Shown piece after piece: positions 1-7,896 of a DNA stretch of 32,985 bases. The first letter of the stretch is position 1. Every line of letters begins with the position of its first letter. Source of the stretch: Sulfurimonas sp. Its GTDB lineage: Bacteria; Campylobacterota; Campylobacteria; Campylobacterales; Sulfurimonadaceae. The stretch covers positions 1 to 32,985 of the forward strand of contig NZ_JAHYJB010000017.1 in the NCBI RefSeq assembly GCF_019429335.1, written 5' to 3'. The notes beneath the pieces are model-generated. The model was not told where the DNA came from. It worked only from the letters and a program-made list of their open reading frames with translations, and searched no databases. The position numbers were made by a program, and so were the translations under genes.

Positions 1-2
1 AA

Positions 3-215
3 GATAGTAAAAACAAAGCTTTAACCTTCAAAAGCGAAGTAGATAACAAAATCAACAACTTAGCAAACTTTCCACATAAATTTCGACCATCCGTTCATAA
101 TGAAGATGAGAATGTTAGAGATATGATTTTCAAGGGTTATACAATAATTTATCTAGTAGAGCTAGACGAAAATAAAATTTCCATATTAGACATTTTTAAA
201 TGGATTGATAAATAA
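3..215 (+). CDS. RelE/ParE-type toxin, C-terminal part (cut by window edge)
   Basis: An open frame enters from the left edge and stops at 213-215. The 70 visible residues contain the pattern FPHKFRPS..., then VRDMIFKGYTIIYLVE, then ILDIFKWID. This resembles the C-terminal beta-sheet of RelE/ParE (plasmid stabilisation) toxins, where a conserved Arg lies before a 'GYxIIY' strand and the protein ends in an aromatic or basic tail. Such toxins cleave ribosome-bound mRNA (RelE) or inhibit gyrase (ParE). The antitoxin would be expected just upstream, outside the window. The stop codon lies inside a 13-bp tandem repeat. The family call is moderately sure; the subfamily cannot be decided from this fragment. 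Confidence 0.6.
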   Translation, partial: DSKNKALTFKSEVDNKINNLANFPHKFRPSVHNEDENVRDMIFKGYTIIYLVELDENKISILDIFKWIDK

Positions 216-235
216 AGCACTTAAATAAAGCACTT
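210..235. repeat. Perfect 13-bp tandem duplication at the toxin stop codon
   Basis: AAATAAAGCACTT occurs at 210-222 and again, directly adjacent, at 223-235. The first copy contains the TAA stop of the upstream toxin frame. It looks like a slipped-strand duplication and does not alter the protein. Confidence 0.85.
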
Positions 236-276
236 AATAATGTCTCAGGCTTCGCGACTACTTTTGCGCCCACATA

Positions 277-765
277 CTACACCCCAACTTTTACAACAGC
301 CTTTACAACTTTTACGCTCTCCTTGAGTTTTGTACACGGCATATGCGCATCTTGCGGATAAAAAATAGCGACATCACCCGCTTTTAAAACGATAGACGAA
401 CACTCTTTTTTATCTTCATACTTTATATAGTCAAGCTCCTCGTTGTAAACCAAAGTCACTGCTAAAAGATTTGTGTCTGAAACCTCTATAATCTCTTCGC
501 CGTCAAGAATGAACTGCACGTCGATATATTTTCTGTGAGACTCAAAAAAACACTCCTCTCTATCTTTTGAGCTGTATGCCTGCTCCAGCACAAAACTATG
601 CTCATCGAGCTCTATTTTTTTGCAAACACCCAAAGGACTCTCCATAACTCTTTTATGCTCAACACTCTTTTTATCAAGCAATCTCTCAAGATAGAGAAAT
701 GCTGTTTTAAACTTCTCTCTCTCAGCCTGATTTTTCACAACTTCTAACGCTCCAAAGAGTGCCAT
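277..765 (-). CDS. YhcH/YjgK/YiaL family protein (TabA-like, DUF386)
   Basis: The 162-residue product matches the usual length of this cupin-fold family. Visible hallmarks are the segment SHRKYIDVQFIL(D)GEE, with the family's HxxxID core in the middle, and AIFYPQDAHMP near the end, which supplies the second metal-binding His. E. coli members include TabA (biofilm, toxin-antitoxin response) and YiaL/NanQ-like proteins linked to sugar metabolism; the true substrate of this member is unknown. The ATG is preceded by AGGAG at good spacing. It lies 16 bp downstream of yaeQ on the same strand, so the two are probably co-transcribed. It has no obvious link to the mtn operon further right. Confidence 0.8.
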   Translation of the reverse strand: MALFGALEVVKNQAEREKFKTAFLYLERLLDKKSVEHKRVMESPLGVCKKIELDEHSFVLEQAYSSKDREECFFESHRKYIDVQFILDGEEIIEVSDTNLLAVTLVYNEELDYIKYEDKKECSSIVLKAGDVAIFYPQDAHMPCTKLKESVKVVKAVVKVGV

Positions 766-781
766 TTTCTCTCCTTCTATC

Positions 782-1312
782 CTATTTCCATATCTCTTGA
801 TTGACGGCTATACTCTTGTCACCCTCAATTACGCTAAGCTCGCGATCACTTATGTTGCACTGCAAATCCATTGCTCTTTTGGCTAAAAGCTCCATATCTC
901 CATCAATCTTCAGGTAACGAACAGAGAGATTTTTAAAACGTCCAAGAGTACTTTGCATCTGTTTCCACCACGCAAAAGCACTTCCCTCTTGGTACATGTA
1001 GATAATAACTTTCTCAGAGCGTCCGCACGCTTTTCGAATCCGCTTTTCATCGGGCTGACCCAAATCTATCCAGAGTTTTATATCGCCATTTAGTGCTTTT
1101 TGCCATAAATCAGGCTCATCATCTTGTGAAATTCCTTTGGTAAAGAGCAGTTCTTCATCCGCATTTAACATAAATGCGACCAGCTTTATCATTAAGCGCA
1201 AATCTGTCTCGGATGGGTGTTTGGCAAGAGTGAAGTTATGCTCTGCATAGTAATTGCGATCCATATCCGCTATGTTTAGCGAAGCTTTGTAGATGGTTGC
1301 TTTAATAGCCAT
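782..1312 (-). CDS. yaeQ: YaeQ family protein
   Basis: The 176-residue protein shows the YaeQ signature throughout: an N-terminal MAIKATIYKA strand, HPSETDLRLMIKLVAF, then DEPDLWQK and LWIDLGQPDEKRIRKACGRS. The last two correspond to the degenerate PD-(D/E)XK nuclease-like core (acidic residues plus Gln/Lys). E. coli YaeQ was found as a suppressor of rfaH loss; no biochemical activity is firmly established. The start follows AAGGA. It is divergent from the plus-strand gene at 1441, leaving a 128-bp shared upstream region. Full length, no anomalies seen. Confidence 0.9.
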   Translation of the reverse strand: MAIKATIYKASLNIADMDRNYYAEHNFTLAKHPSETDLRLMIKLVAFMLNADEELLFTKGISQDDEPDLWQKALNGDIKLWIDLGQPDEKRIRKACGRSEKVIIYMYQEGSAFAWWKQMQSTLGRFKNLSVRYLKIDGDMELLAKRAMDLQCNISDRELSVIEGDKSIAVNQEIWK

Positions 1313-1440
1313 TATTTTCCTTGTATCTGCTCTTTTTATAAGCGAGAGTATACAACAATAGGCGTGCTAATTCTATTTTTTTAGTAAAAATATGTGACAA
1401 TGCCGAGATAAATAAAAGCAGATAAAATTTAAGGCAAACT

Positions 1441-1740
1441 ATGAAATCAGCTCGTAAAAATAAGATAAAAACAGCTCCTAAAAACAAAGTTTTGGATACG
1501 GCTCCAAAAAATGAGGTTAAAGAGATGTTTATGAAATGGTTTAAAAAGAACAGCAGTGCAGGTCAGGTTATGACAAAGCGTGACGTGGTTGAAAACATCA
1601 TAGCCAAACTAGATGCAAAGCAAAACGATGCCCTTGAAAAAGCGATGAATGAGCTTAGACGTGAGGGCTTTATAGAGGTAAAAGAGGATGGTGTGACACT
1701 GGTTTTAACGCAGAAGGGCGCCGATTCTCTAAACAACTAA
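1441..1740 (+). CDS. Small protein with a probable winged-helix C-terminal half
   Basis: 99 residues. The first about 40 residues are very Lys-rich and include the imperfect repeat TAPKNKV / TAPKNEV. The rest (from about residue 45) reads as a compact helical domain ending in the beta-wing-like pattern GFIEVKEDGVTLVLTQKGADSL, typical of small winged-helix DNA-binding folds. I do not recognise a named family. ATG is preceded by AAGG. The basic tail plus winged helix suggests nucleic-acid binding, but this is inference. It is followed 35 bp later by another small unknown gene on the same strand. Confidence 0.55.
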   Translation: MKSARKNKIKTAPKNKVLDTAPKNEVKEMFMKWFKKNSSAGQVMTKRDVVENIIAKLDAKQNDALEKAMNELRREGFIEVKEDGVTLVLTQKGADSLNN

Positions 1741-1775
1741 GTTGCGTTATACTTTTACACTTTGAAAGGATTTAC

Positions 1776-2219
1776 ATGTCAGCTTATTTTAAAGATATAC
1801 AGCCAGATATTGTTGCGTACAGAGAGAAACTAGACAAAAACAATGTCACTATTGACAAGACAAATCTGATGTTTCTAAACCTTATTCTAGATATTTTAAA
1901 CTATTTGGGCACAGAAGATGCAGAAAAACTCGATGAGCTGTGTGAATACAACATTATGACTATGAAAAGTGAGTTTGAGGGCGTTATATACGGCAATGCA
2001 GTTGATGAAAAAGCCCAATCAGTACTGCTTACATTTTTTCTGCGCATTGCAAAAGAGATGGAGATAAAATATAAAAAGATAGAGAATGAGCATCTAAAAA
2101 AGCTCTATGAGATTATGACTTCAAAAGATTTTAAATACCCAAGCTACATCAAGAGCCAGAAAAACTTCGCCCTTGAAAATATGCCAGACAACATCAAAAG
2201 GATGCTCTGGCTTAAATAG
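1776..2219 (+). CDS. Hypothetical helical protein
   Basis: 147 residues with a good ribosome site (GAAAGG) 7 bases before the ATG. The sequence appears all-alpha, soluble and highly charged, with no signal peptide, Cys cluster or motif I can assign. The spacing after the 1441 gene (35 bp) allows co-transcription. Its stop lies 2 bp from the stop of the convergent aldolase gene, so no terminator separates them. Function unknown. Confidence 0.5.
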   Translation: MSAYFKDIQPDIVAYREKLDKNNVTIDKTNLMFLNLILDILNYLGTEDAEKLDELCEYNIMTMKSEFEGVIYGNAVDEKAQSVLLTFFLRIAKEMEIKYKKIENEHLKKLYEIMTSKDFKYPSYIKSQKNFALENMPDNIKRMLWLK

Positions 2220-2221
2220 AG

Positions 2222-4216
2222 CTAGATTATCCTGTCGCTTCCGCCGTCTATTGCGACTTGGGAGCCTGTTGTTTTTGCAAACGCTCTTCCCGCCATCGCA
2301 CATACAAGCTCCGCAACATCGTCTGATTTTATCTCAGTTTTAAGCACATTGTTTGTTTTGTACTCCTCAACGCTCATGTTATAGGCTTTTGCACGATTAG
2401 CCAAAACTTCATCACTCCATATAGCCGTGTCAAATACAGCGTGCGGGTGAAGTGTGTTTACGCGCACTCCAAACTCTCCAAGCTCTAACGCGGCAATACG
2501 TGCAAGCTGTGTCTGTCCTGCTTTTGCAACAGAGTAAGCCGCCGCACCTTTTCCGGGAGCTGGAAAGTTTTTAGAAGCGACCATGATTACCGTTGCATCA
2601 ACGCCAAGCTTTAAAAACGGAGCCGTATATTTGAGCAGTTTTTGGTGCGAAGTAAGATTTATATCCATACTTCTTTGCCAATTCTCATCGCTTAAACTAT
2701 CAAGATTTTCACTTGGCGTAAAGATGCCTGCATTGCTTACAACTATGTCGATACCGCCAAAACTCTTAACCGCTCTCTCTATTGCATTTTTAATATCATT
2801 ACTACATGTTAAATCACATTTAACGCCGATTGCATCGCTCTTTGCAAAGATTTTCTCAACTTCTGGGTTGATGTCAAGAGCCACAATTGCAGCACCTCTT
2901 GAGTTTAACATCTTTGCGATTGCAAGCCCTATTCCGCTTGCCGCTCCAGTTATAAGGGCAACTTTTCCGCTAAACTCAGGCGCATTTGCGCCCCCTTTTA
3001 GCTTTGCCTGTTCAAGCGACCAGTACTCAACTTCAAAGATATGTTGTGCGCTCAGAGCTTTGTAACCGCCTAGTTTTTCGGCTTTTAAAATAGCCTCAAA
3101 GGTGTGGTCGTTTATATCTTTTATGATGTTTGCCTCTTTTGCATTTGCACCAAAAGAGAGAGTTCCCTGCCCTTTTAATATAGCAAAATTCGGAGCGGGA
3201 TTTAAAAGAGTCTCCGTAGTTCTGTTTGCTTCAAAATACTCTTTATACTCTTTTACAAAATCTGCCAAATCTGCTCTGAAGTCATCTCCCAAAATCGCAG
3301 GAACTCTTTTTGTTCTTATAACATGGTCGGGCGTAAGCGGACCTTGTGTGGCGATTTTTTCAATATTTTGCTTTGAAAAGTACAGAGCCAAATCGCTGTC
3401 ATTATAGATTGAAACGGTTGCCCTGCCTTTTAAGCTTGAGACCTCTTTTCTTATCTTTGCAAGGGTTAAAAGTTCTACATGCGCTGTGAGGAACGAGGAA
3501 GTACTCTTGGGGTGTGAAGTCTCTTTTTCTACATGTAGATTTGCGCCCTTAGTCTCAAGATACCTCTCTGCCCTCTCCACAAGCTCTATCGTCTTCTCGT
3601 AAGATTTTTTTGCATCATCATTGAATGTAAAAAGACCGTGGTTCATAAGAACCATCCCCTCCAACTTGCTCCAATCAACATCTCTTGTCATATCATAGAT
3701 AAGTTTTGCAAGAACAAATCCCGGCATAATGTATGGAATAACCAAAACAGTCTCACCGTAAAGCTCTTTTATCTTCTCTTCGCCGCTCTGGGTATTTGTG
3801 ATGGTTACAACAGCGTCGGTATGGGTATGGTCAACAAATTTAAAAGGGATAATGGCATGCAGTATCGCTTCAACGGATGGGTTTGGAGCAGATGGATTTG
3901 TCATAGCAAGGCGCTGATATTTAACCATATCGGTATCACTCAGCTCTTTTAACTCCGCCATTTTTAAAAGCATATCCATCTTTACGGGTGCGAATCCCTC
4001 CGCCTCGATGGTTGCCAAATCCCAGCCGCTCCCTTTGACATAAAGAATCTCTTCAATCTCTCCAAAAAGGTTTGTAGCAGTTGATTTTACAGATGTGTTT
4101 CCGCCGCCGTGAAGAACCAAAGAGGCATCACGCCCAAGCAGTCTTGAGGTGTAAACCCTTAAATCCAAATCTGTTTTAAACTCATTTGCCTCTTTGTCGC
4201 TGTATAAACTTCTCAT
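2222..4216 (-). CDS. Bifunctional class II aldolase / short-chain dehydrogenase fusion
   Basis: 664 residues in two domains. Residues 1 to about 400 form a class II (AraD/FucA/RhaD-like) aldolase, with LHGGGNTSVK near the N terminus, the zinc site DHTHTDAV and a third ligand in MNHGLFTF. Residues from about 425 to the end form an SDR with TGAASGIG, NAGI and the catalytic S...YSVAK set. Known relatives of this fusion are rhamnulose-1-phosphate aldolase/lactaldehyde dehydrogenases, giving DHAP plus an oxidised aldehyde. Here it is the third gene after mtnK and mtnA, joined by a TAATG stop/start overlap. The likely substrate is therefore 5-methylthioribulose-1-phosphate or 5-deoxyribulose-1-phosphate, cleaved to DHAP plus (methylthio)acetaldehyde or acetaldehyde that the SDR then reduces or oxidises. 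Domain calls are sure; substrate is inferred from context. Confidence 0.9.
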   Translation of the reverse strand: MRSLYSDKEANEFKTDLDLRVYTSRLLGRDASLVLHGGGNTSVKSTATNLFGEIEEILYVKGSGWDLATIEAEGFAPVKMDMLLKMAELKELSDTDMVKYQRLAMTNPSAPNPSVEAILHAIIPFKFVDHTHTDAVVTITNTQSGEEKIKELYGETVLVIPYIMPGFVLAKLIYDMTRDVDWSKLEGMVLMNHGLFTFNDDAKKSYEKTIELVERAERYLETKGANLHVEKETSHPKSTSSFLTAHVELLTLAKIRKEVSSLKGRATVSIYNDSDLALYFSKQNIEKIATQGPLTPDHVIRTKRVPAILGDDFRADLADFVKEYKEYFEANRTTETLLNPAPNFAILKGQGTLSFGANAKEANIIKDINDHTFEAILKAEKLGGYKALSAQHIFEVEYWSLEQAKLKGGANAPEFSGKVALITGAASGIGLAIAKMLNSRGAAIVALDINPEVEKIFAKSDAIGVKCDLTCSNDIKNAIERAVKSFGGIDIVVSNAGIFTPSENLDSLSDENWQRSMDINLTSHQKLLKYTAPFLKLGVDATVIMVASKNFPAPGKGAAAYSVAKAGQTQLARIAALELGEFGVRVNTLHPHAVFDTAIWSDEVLANRAKAYNMSVEEYKTNNVLKTEIKSDDVAELVCAMAGRAFAKTTGSQVAIDGGSDRII

Positions 4217-5301
4217 TAATTGCTCTTTTTAAATTTTTCTTGAATTTTATCGAAATCTGCCTCGCAAACTCCTCTGTTTGTTATAAGTCCTGTTATAAGT
4301 CTTGCCGGAGTTACATCAAAACCGTAGTTTATAGCAGGAGAATCCTCAGGAGTTATACGCACTTCACGCACCACTCCTTCGCTATCCACTCCTTTTATAA
4401 ATCTAACCTCATCAGCGCTTCTCTCTTCGATGGGAATCCCTTTTACGCCGTCTCTGATTTCAAAGTCAAAAGTTGATGTCGGAATTGCCACATAAAAAGG
4501 GACGTTGTTATCGTGTGCAGCGAGTGCCTTTAGGTAAGTTCCTATCTTGTTTGCCACATCACCGTTGGCACTTACTCTGTCCGCCCCGACAATCACCATA
4601 TCCACCATTCCGTGCTGCATAAGATGTCCGCCCGTATTGTCGGCTATGATTGTATGCTTTATGCCGCTTTGAGAGAGTTCCCATGCGGTGAGTGAGGCTC
4701 CCTGATTTCTAGGTCTTGTTTCATCAACCCACACATGAACATCTATTCCTCTTCTCTTTGCCTCATAGATCGGTGCGAGCGCTGTTCCCTCATCTATAAC
4801 TGCCAACCAGCCTGCATTGCAGTGAGTTAAGATATTTATCTCTGTTTTGCCGCTCTTTTTTAAAATATCTTCAATGATGTTACAGCCATACTCTGCTATT
4901 TTTTGGCTCTCAAGTGCCTCTTCGTCATTTAGCTCTATAGCAAATCTTCTTGCATCATCTACTAAATCATCCGAATCTTTTAAAAGCTCCATCATCTTAT
5001 CAACTGCCCACATAAGGTTAACCGCTGTAGGGCGGGACTCTCTTATCAATACCGCTTTCTCTTTTAGAGCTTCGTAATCTCCCTCGACCTCAATCGCGGC
5101 TATATAGATCCCAAATGCTGCAACACTCCCGATAACTCCCGCACCGCGAACTGTCATATTTTTTATCGCATTTACGACTTCCTCGGTATTTGTAAGGTGT
5201 CTTGTGTCATAAACAAACGGAAGCTGCCTCTGGTCGATCACCTCAAGACACTCGTCAAAAAGGTCATCGTTTAGCCATAACGCTTTGTAGTTACCCTGCA
5301 T
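4216..5301 (-). CDS. mtnA: S-methyl-5-thioribose-1-phosphate isomerase MtnA
   Basis: 361 residues, normal length. It converts (5-methylthio)ribose-1-phosphate to the ribulose-1-phosphate form and belongs to the eIF2B-alpha-like isomerases. Visible signatures are MTVRGAGVIG, the catalytic Cys in LTHCNAGWLA, DETRPRNQGASLTAWEL, and the catalytic Asp in VGADRVSANGDVANKIGT. It overlaps the upstream mtnK by 11 bp and the downstream aldolase start by one base, so translation of the three is probably coupled. MtnA enzymes are known to accept 5-deoxyribose-1-phosphate too. No mtnB, mtnC or mtnD is visible nearby, so the classical return to methionine is not supported by this locus. Confidence 0.95.
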   Translation of the reverse strand: MQGNYKALWLNDDLFDECLEVIDQRQLPFVYDTRHLTNTEEVVNAIKNMTVRGAGVIGSVAAFGIYIAAIEVEGDYEALKEKAVLIRESRPTAVNLMWAVDKMMELLKDSDDLVDDARRFAIELNDEEALESQKIAEYGCNIIEDILKKSGKTEINILTHCNAGWLAVIDEGTALAPIYEAKRRGIDVHVWVDETRPRNQGASLTAWELSQSGIKHTIIADNTGGHLMQHGMVDMVIVGADRVSANGDVANKIGTYLKALAAHDNNVPFYVAIPTSTFDFEIRDGVKGIPIEERSADEVRFIKGVDSEGVVREVRITPEDSPAINYGFDVTPARLITGLITNRGVCEADFDKIQEKFKKSN

Positions 5302-6517
5302 TTTTCATTATCTCCAATATCTCATCTATGCTCTCAATCTTGTCGTACTTTATTACAAACTCTCTGGCAATTTTTAGAGCCATCCTCTCGGCATCGGCTC
5401 TAAGAGCCTCATCCTCGATCCCTCTTATCTCCTCTACTCCCGCAACGCCGTAAACTCTTCTAGCCATCTTACAGCCTGCAAATCCGACACTATCTCTTAA
5501 AATATTTTTTACAAATCTCTCTTTGTAATTTTTCAGTGACACCTCATCAAGGTAGCCATCTACAAGTAGAGCGGACTCTTTTGATTCGCTCCAAAAGCTT
5601 AAAAACTTCTCGCTAAACTTCTCTAAAATATCTTTAATGGTTAGCAAAAGCCAGCTCTTGTAATCCTCATCTTTTGTAACAACACTGTGATGGATGTAGT
5701 TGTTCACCAAGTTAGCCAAAAGAGCTCCGACATCAAAACCAAACGGTCCTACAAACGCGAATTCAGGGTCTATTATGTAGGTATCATTCTCATTTATCAT
5801 AATGGAGCCTGTATGCAGATCTCCATGAAGCAGCGCGTCACTTTGCGTCATAAATTTATATTTGAGCTCCAACACCTTCTCTTTAAACTCCATGTCCGAA
5901 AAAAGTTTTTGTGCATCAGGATTGTTCTCTACGTTCTCATTATCGTTTGTCTCATGCTCCATAAAGGGAAAACTAAAAACAAGATCTTCGGTCAGTTTGC
6001 ACAGCTCCCTGTTGCCGTTGAATCTCTCTACGAGCTCTCTTTTTTGAGCACTGCTAAGGTATAGAGATGAAGTGTAGTAGAGCGTAGCCGCCATATATGT
6101 TGAGATATGCCCACTGAAATTTTTATATTTCACTCCTCCGATAAGCCCTTTTCTCATGATTATGTGGCTGCCTAGATAATCCATAACAACCAGACTCATC
6201 TCTTCGCTTGCATGATGGATTTTAGGGACAAAACTCGGAAAAATAGTATAAAATTTCTGCAATGCCCTTATCTCGTAGATCATTCTCTCTCTACTAAGAG
6301 GAAAATCCTCGCCTACACATCTGAGAAACGGTACTGCCTGCTTTGCAATAAGAGCTTTTTGAGGATTTTTTACGGAGCTTATTTTGTAGACATAGTTCAG
6401 ATTGCCATCACCTATCTCATCGGCTCTTATTTCATCGGAGCCAAAATAGTTCATAACGCTCTTTATGTTTGAAATATAATCGATAATAGTCTCTACATTC
6501 AGTACTCTGTAATTCAT
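5291..6517 (-). CDS. mtnK: S-methyl-5-thioribose kinase MtnK
   Basis: 408 residues. It has an aminoglycoside-phosphotransferase/choline-kinase fold, with the catalytic-loop motif LLHGDLHTGSIMIN and the metal-binding IDPEFAFVGPFGFDVG, both characteristic of MtnK. It phosphorylates 5-methylthioribose at C1 with ATP and may also act on 5-deoxyribose. It is the first gene of the operon; AAAGGAG precedes the ATG at 6517, and a TACAAT -10-like hexamer lies on the minus strand at 6548-6543. An MTA/SAH/5'-deoxyadenosine nucleosidase would be needed upstream in the pathway and is not in the window. Confidence 0.93.
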   Translation of the reverse strand: MNYRVLNVETIIDYISNIKSVMNYFGSDEIRADEIGDGNLNYVYKISSVKNPQKALIAKQAVPFLRCVGEDFPLSRERMIYEIRALQKFYTIFPSFVPKIHHASEEMSLVVMDYLGSHIIMRKGLIGGVKYKNFSGHISTYMAATLYYTSSLYLSSAQKRELVERFNGNRELCKLTEDLVFSFPFMEHETNDNENVENNPDAQKLFSDMEFKEKVLELKYKFMTQSDALLHGDLHTGSIMINENDTYIIDPEFAFVGPFGFDVGALLANLVNNYIHHSVVTKDEDYKSWLLLTIKDILEKFSEKFLSFWSESKESALLVDGYLDEVSLKNYKERFVKNILRDSVGFAGCKMARRVYGVAGVEEIRGIEDEALRADAERMALKIAREFVIKYDKIESIDEILEIMKNAG

Positions 6518-6542
6518 CTCTTCATACTCCTTTATTTAAAAA

Positions 6543-6548
6543 ATTGTA
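6543..6548 (-). promoter_or_regulatory. Candidate -10 element for mtnK operon
   Basis: On the minus strand TACAAT lies 25-30 bp before the mtnK ATG, next to an AT-rich leader. I see no convincing -35 at 16-18 bp (AATAAA at best), so this is a weak prediction. The structured element at 6594-6660 would lie upstream of this start, outside the mtnK leader. Confidence 0.4.
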
Positions 6549-6593
6549 GCATAATTCAATATTATTTTATTTAACTTTTTCCATAATCATATG

Positions 6594-6660
6594 AAGCGAA
6601 CGATTCTGCAACGGAAGGGTCAAATCTAGCGAGACTATATTTGGGAAACCCACCGTGAAG
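6594..6660 (+). ncRNA. Candidate structured leader RNA (long interrupted hairpin)
   Basis: Four nested complementary pairs are visible: CGG 6612-6614 with CCG 6653-6655, GGGT 6617-6620 with ACCC 6648-6651, CAAAT 6621-6625 with ATTTG 6639-6643, and TAG 6627-6629 with CTA 6635-6637. They are separated by short purine-rich internal loops (AA, GGAA, and terminal CGAGA). A CATAAT -10-like hexamer at 6582-6587 would start transcription near 6594. It ends about 55 bp before the likely start of the Cys-rich gene, so it may be a 5' leader element. I could not match it to any riboswitch class I know; it is not followed by a U-run, so it is not a plain terminator. Confidence 0.45.
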
Positions 6661-6713
6661 CCTTAGTGAGTGAGTATGAATTATTAAAAAATCTATTAAA
6701 AATGGGGCTTATT

Positions 6714-6914
6714 ATGGGCTGGACTTGCCAACATGATTATAAAGGTTACTGCAAACTCGTAAAAAAGGAGTGTGTTCCAGGAACGAAAGGGTGCATCTTA
6801 AAGAGTAGCGACTACACTTTTAGTACCGGCAGTTTTGAAGAGGATAAGAAAGCCATTGATGAGAAAAAAGAGACCCAAGAGATTGATTTTGCGGCACTAG
6901 TAAGAAGTCATTAG
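6714..6914 (+). CDS. Small cysteine-rich protein (MGWTC type)
   Basis: From the ATG at 6714 the product is 66 residues beginning MGWTCQHDYKGYCKLVKKEC and continuing VPGTKGCIL. Four Cys spaced C-x7-C-x6-C-x6-C suggest a metal or Fe-S site. A GTG at 6666 and an ATG at 6702 give longer versions in the same frame, but neither has a ribosome site, whereas GGGG lies 6 bases before 6714. I recall similar short Cys-rich proteins of unknown function in Campylobacterota, which supports the MGWTC start. The stop overlaps the stop of the convergent gene by 3 bp. A strong RNA-like hairpin lies just upstream. Function unknown. Confidence 0.6.
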   Translation: MGWTCQHDYKGYCKLVKKECVPGTKGCILKSSDYTFSTGSFEEDKKAIDEKKETQEIDFAALVRSH

Positions 6915-7600
6915 TCCCAAAACTCAAGCGGATTTGGGTGCAAAAAAGTATAGTTAAGCTCTTTAATCACCTTCTGTGAAGAGACTCTGCGCTTTGAAAA
7001 TCCCTCAAACTTTCCAATCTCCGAGCCTGCCTTTTGGCTGTTTTTTCTGTGTATCTCCTGCCTTGATGGATGAAGCGGAGCAACAAGGTTGTATATGCCG
7101 AAATTTACGATATTTTCAACCATCTTTTTGATGATATTTATCACATCATCCTTATGAATGTAATTGACAAAGCCGTCACTAAAATCAACAGCGCTCTTCC
7201 ATCTCCCGGCTACCCTGTCATCCCCCATAAGTCCGCCAAGCCTTAGGATAATAACATTTTCTCGCAGGCTAAGAACCAAATCCTCCGCCTCTTTTATTAA
7301 CGATGGCTGCGTTATCTCAAAACTCTCATCTACATCCTCGTCAAACTCCCTGTAGATGGATATTGAACTCATTAAAAAAATATTACATGCAGGTTTTGTA
7401 AGCGTAGCTATTTTTCGCAGTGTCTCTAGGTAGTTCTCTTTTGTGTTTATTGCAATAATTACGATATCGCTTTGCCAAAAATGGGAATTATCTTTAGTTG
7501 TTTCTCTGCAGAAACAATCTACATGTAGATTTTTAGAGAGCTCATGGGCAAGAGGTTTGCCCAGCCAGCCGCATCCGATTACACCAACGCTCTTTTGCAT
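6911..7600 (-). CDS. NAD(P)-binding extended-SDR-like protein
   Basis: 229 residues. The N terminus VGVIGCGWLGKPLA is a Rossmann GxGWLG nucleotide-binding loop of the YeeZ-like atypical SDR type. It is followed by VIIAINTKENY, SSISIYREF (active-site Ser region) and ILRLGGLMGDDR. No clear YxxxK catalytic pair is seen, as is common in atypical SDRs. It is the last gene of the nirDL operon, 2 bp after the 97-residue membrane protein. The link to heme d1 is only positional; the substrate is unknown. Confidence 0.7.
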   Translation of the reverse strand: MQKSVGVIGCGWLGKPLAHELSKNLHVDCFCRETTKDNSHFWQSDIVIIAINTKENYLETLRKIATLTKPACNIFLMSSISIYREFDEDVDESFEITQPSLIKEAEDLVLSLRENVIILRLGGLMGDDRVAGRWKSAVDFSDGFVNYIHKDDVINIIKKMVENIVNFGIYNLVAPLHPSRQEIHRKNSQKAGSEIGKFEGFSKRRVSSQKVIKELNYTFLHPNPLEFWD

Positions 7601-7602
7601 AC

Positions 7603-7896
7603 TTATTTTTTATGCTTGTTGATATTGTAACTTTTTTTAATTGCCAGCATCTCATAAATTGAAACCTCAGGCATTGCCTCTTCTATGAGTTTATCAGTAT
7701 CGCTAAACTGACCCTTTATCTTCTCAATATCTTTATAGCCCTTTGGCTTTATTTCGCTCATTGCCATATTTATTCCAGCTGCCCAAAAAAGAATAATCAT
7801 CAGCCATACGGTTTTTTTAGCCCCCGCATAGACGCCCACAAAGTGAAATACAATACTAAGCGCAATGGCTACCGTAAGAATAACTGTTAAACTCAT
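7603..7896 (-). CDS. Small membrane protein, nirDL operon
   Basis: 97 residues with two predicted transmembrane helices in the first half (about residues 4-24 and 30-46) and a charged soluble tail. Its ATG overlaps the stop of the 53-residue gene (ATGA). I do not recognise the family. Because it is embedded in the FNR-boxed nirDL operon it may serve denitrification or heme d1 trafficking, but that is inference. Confidence 0.6.
   Translation of the reverse strand: MSLTVILTVAIALSIVFHFVGVYAGAKKTVWLMIILFWAAGINMAMSEIKPKGYKDIEKIKGQFSDTDKLIEEAMPEVSIYEMLAIKKSYNINKHKK

Noticed and set aside
1302-1487. 61-codon minus-strand open frame upstream of yaeQ
   Set aside because: Covers the divergent intergenic region and the start of the 1441 gene; low-complexity hydrophobic residues and no ribosome site.
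2583-3065. 160-codon plus-strand open frame
   Set aside because: Entirely antisense to the aldolase-SDR coding region, which has clear motifs; composition is typical of a mirror frame.
6594-6660. tRNA gene or known riboswitch in the structured region
   Set aside because: No T-loop or anticodon arm pattern, and no match to the cobalamin, TPP, SAM, c-di-GMP or ydaO consensus features that I know.
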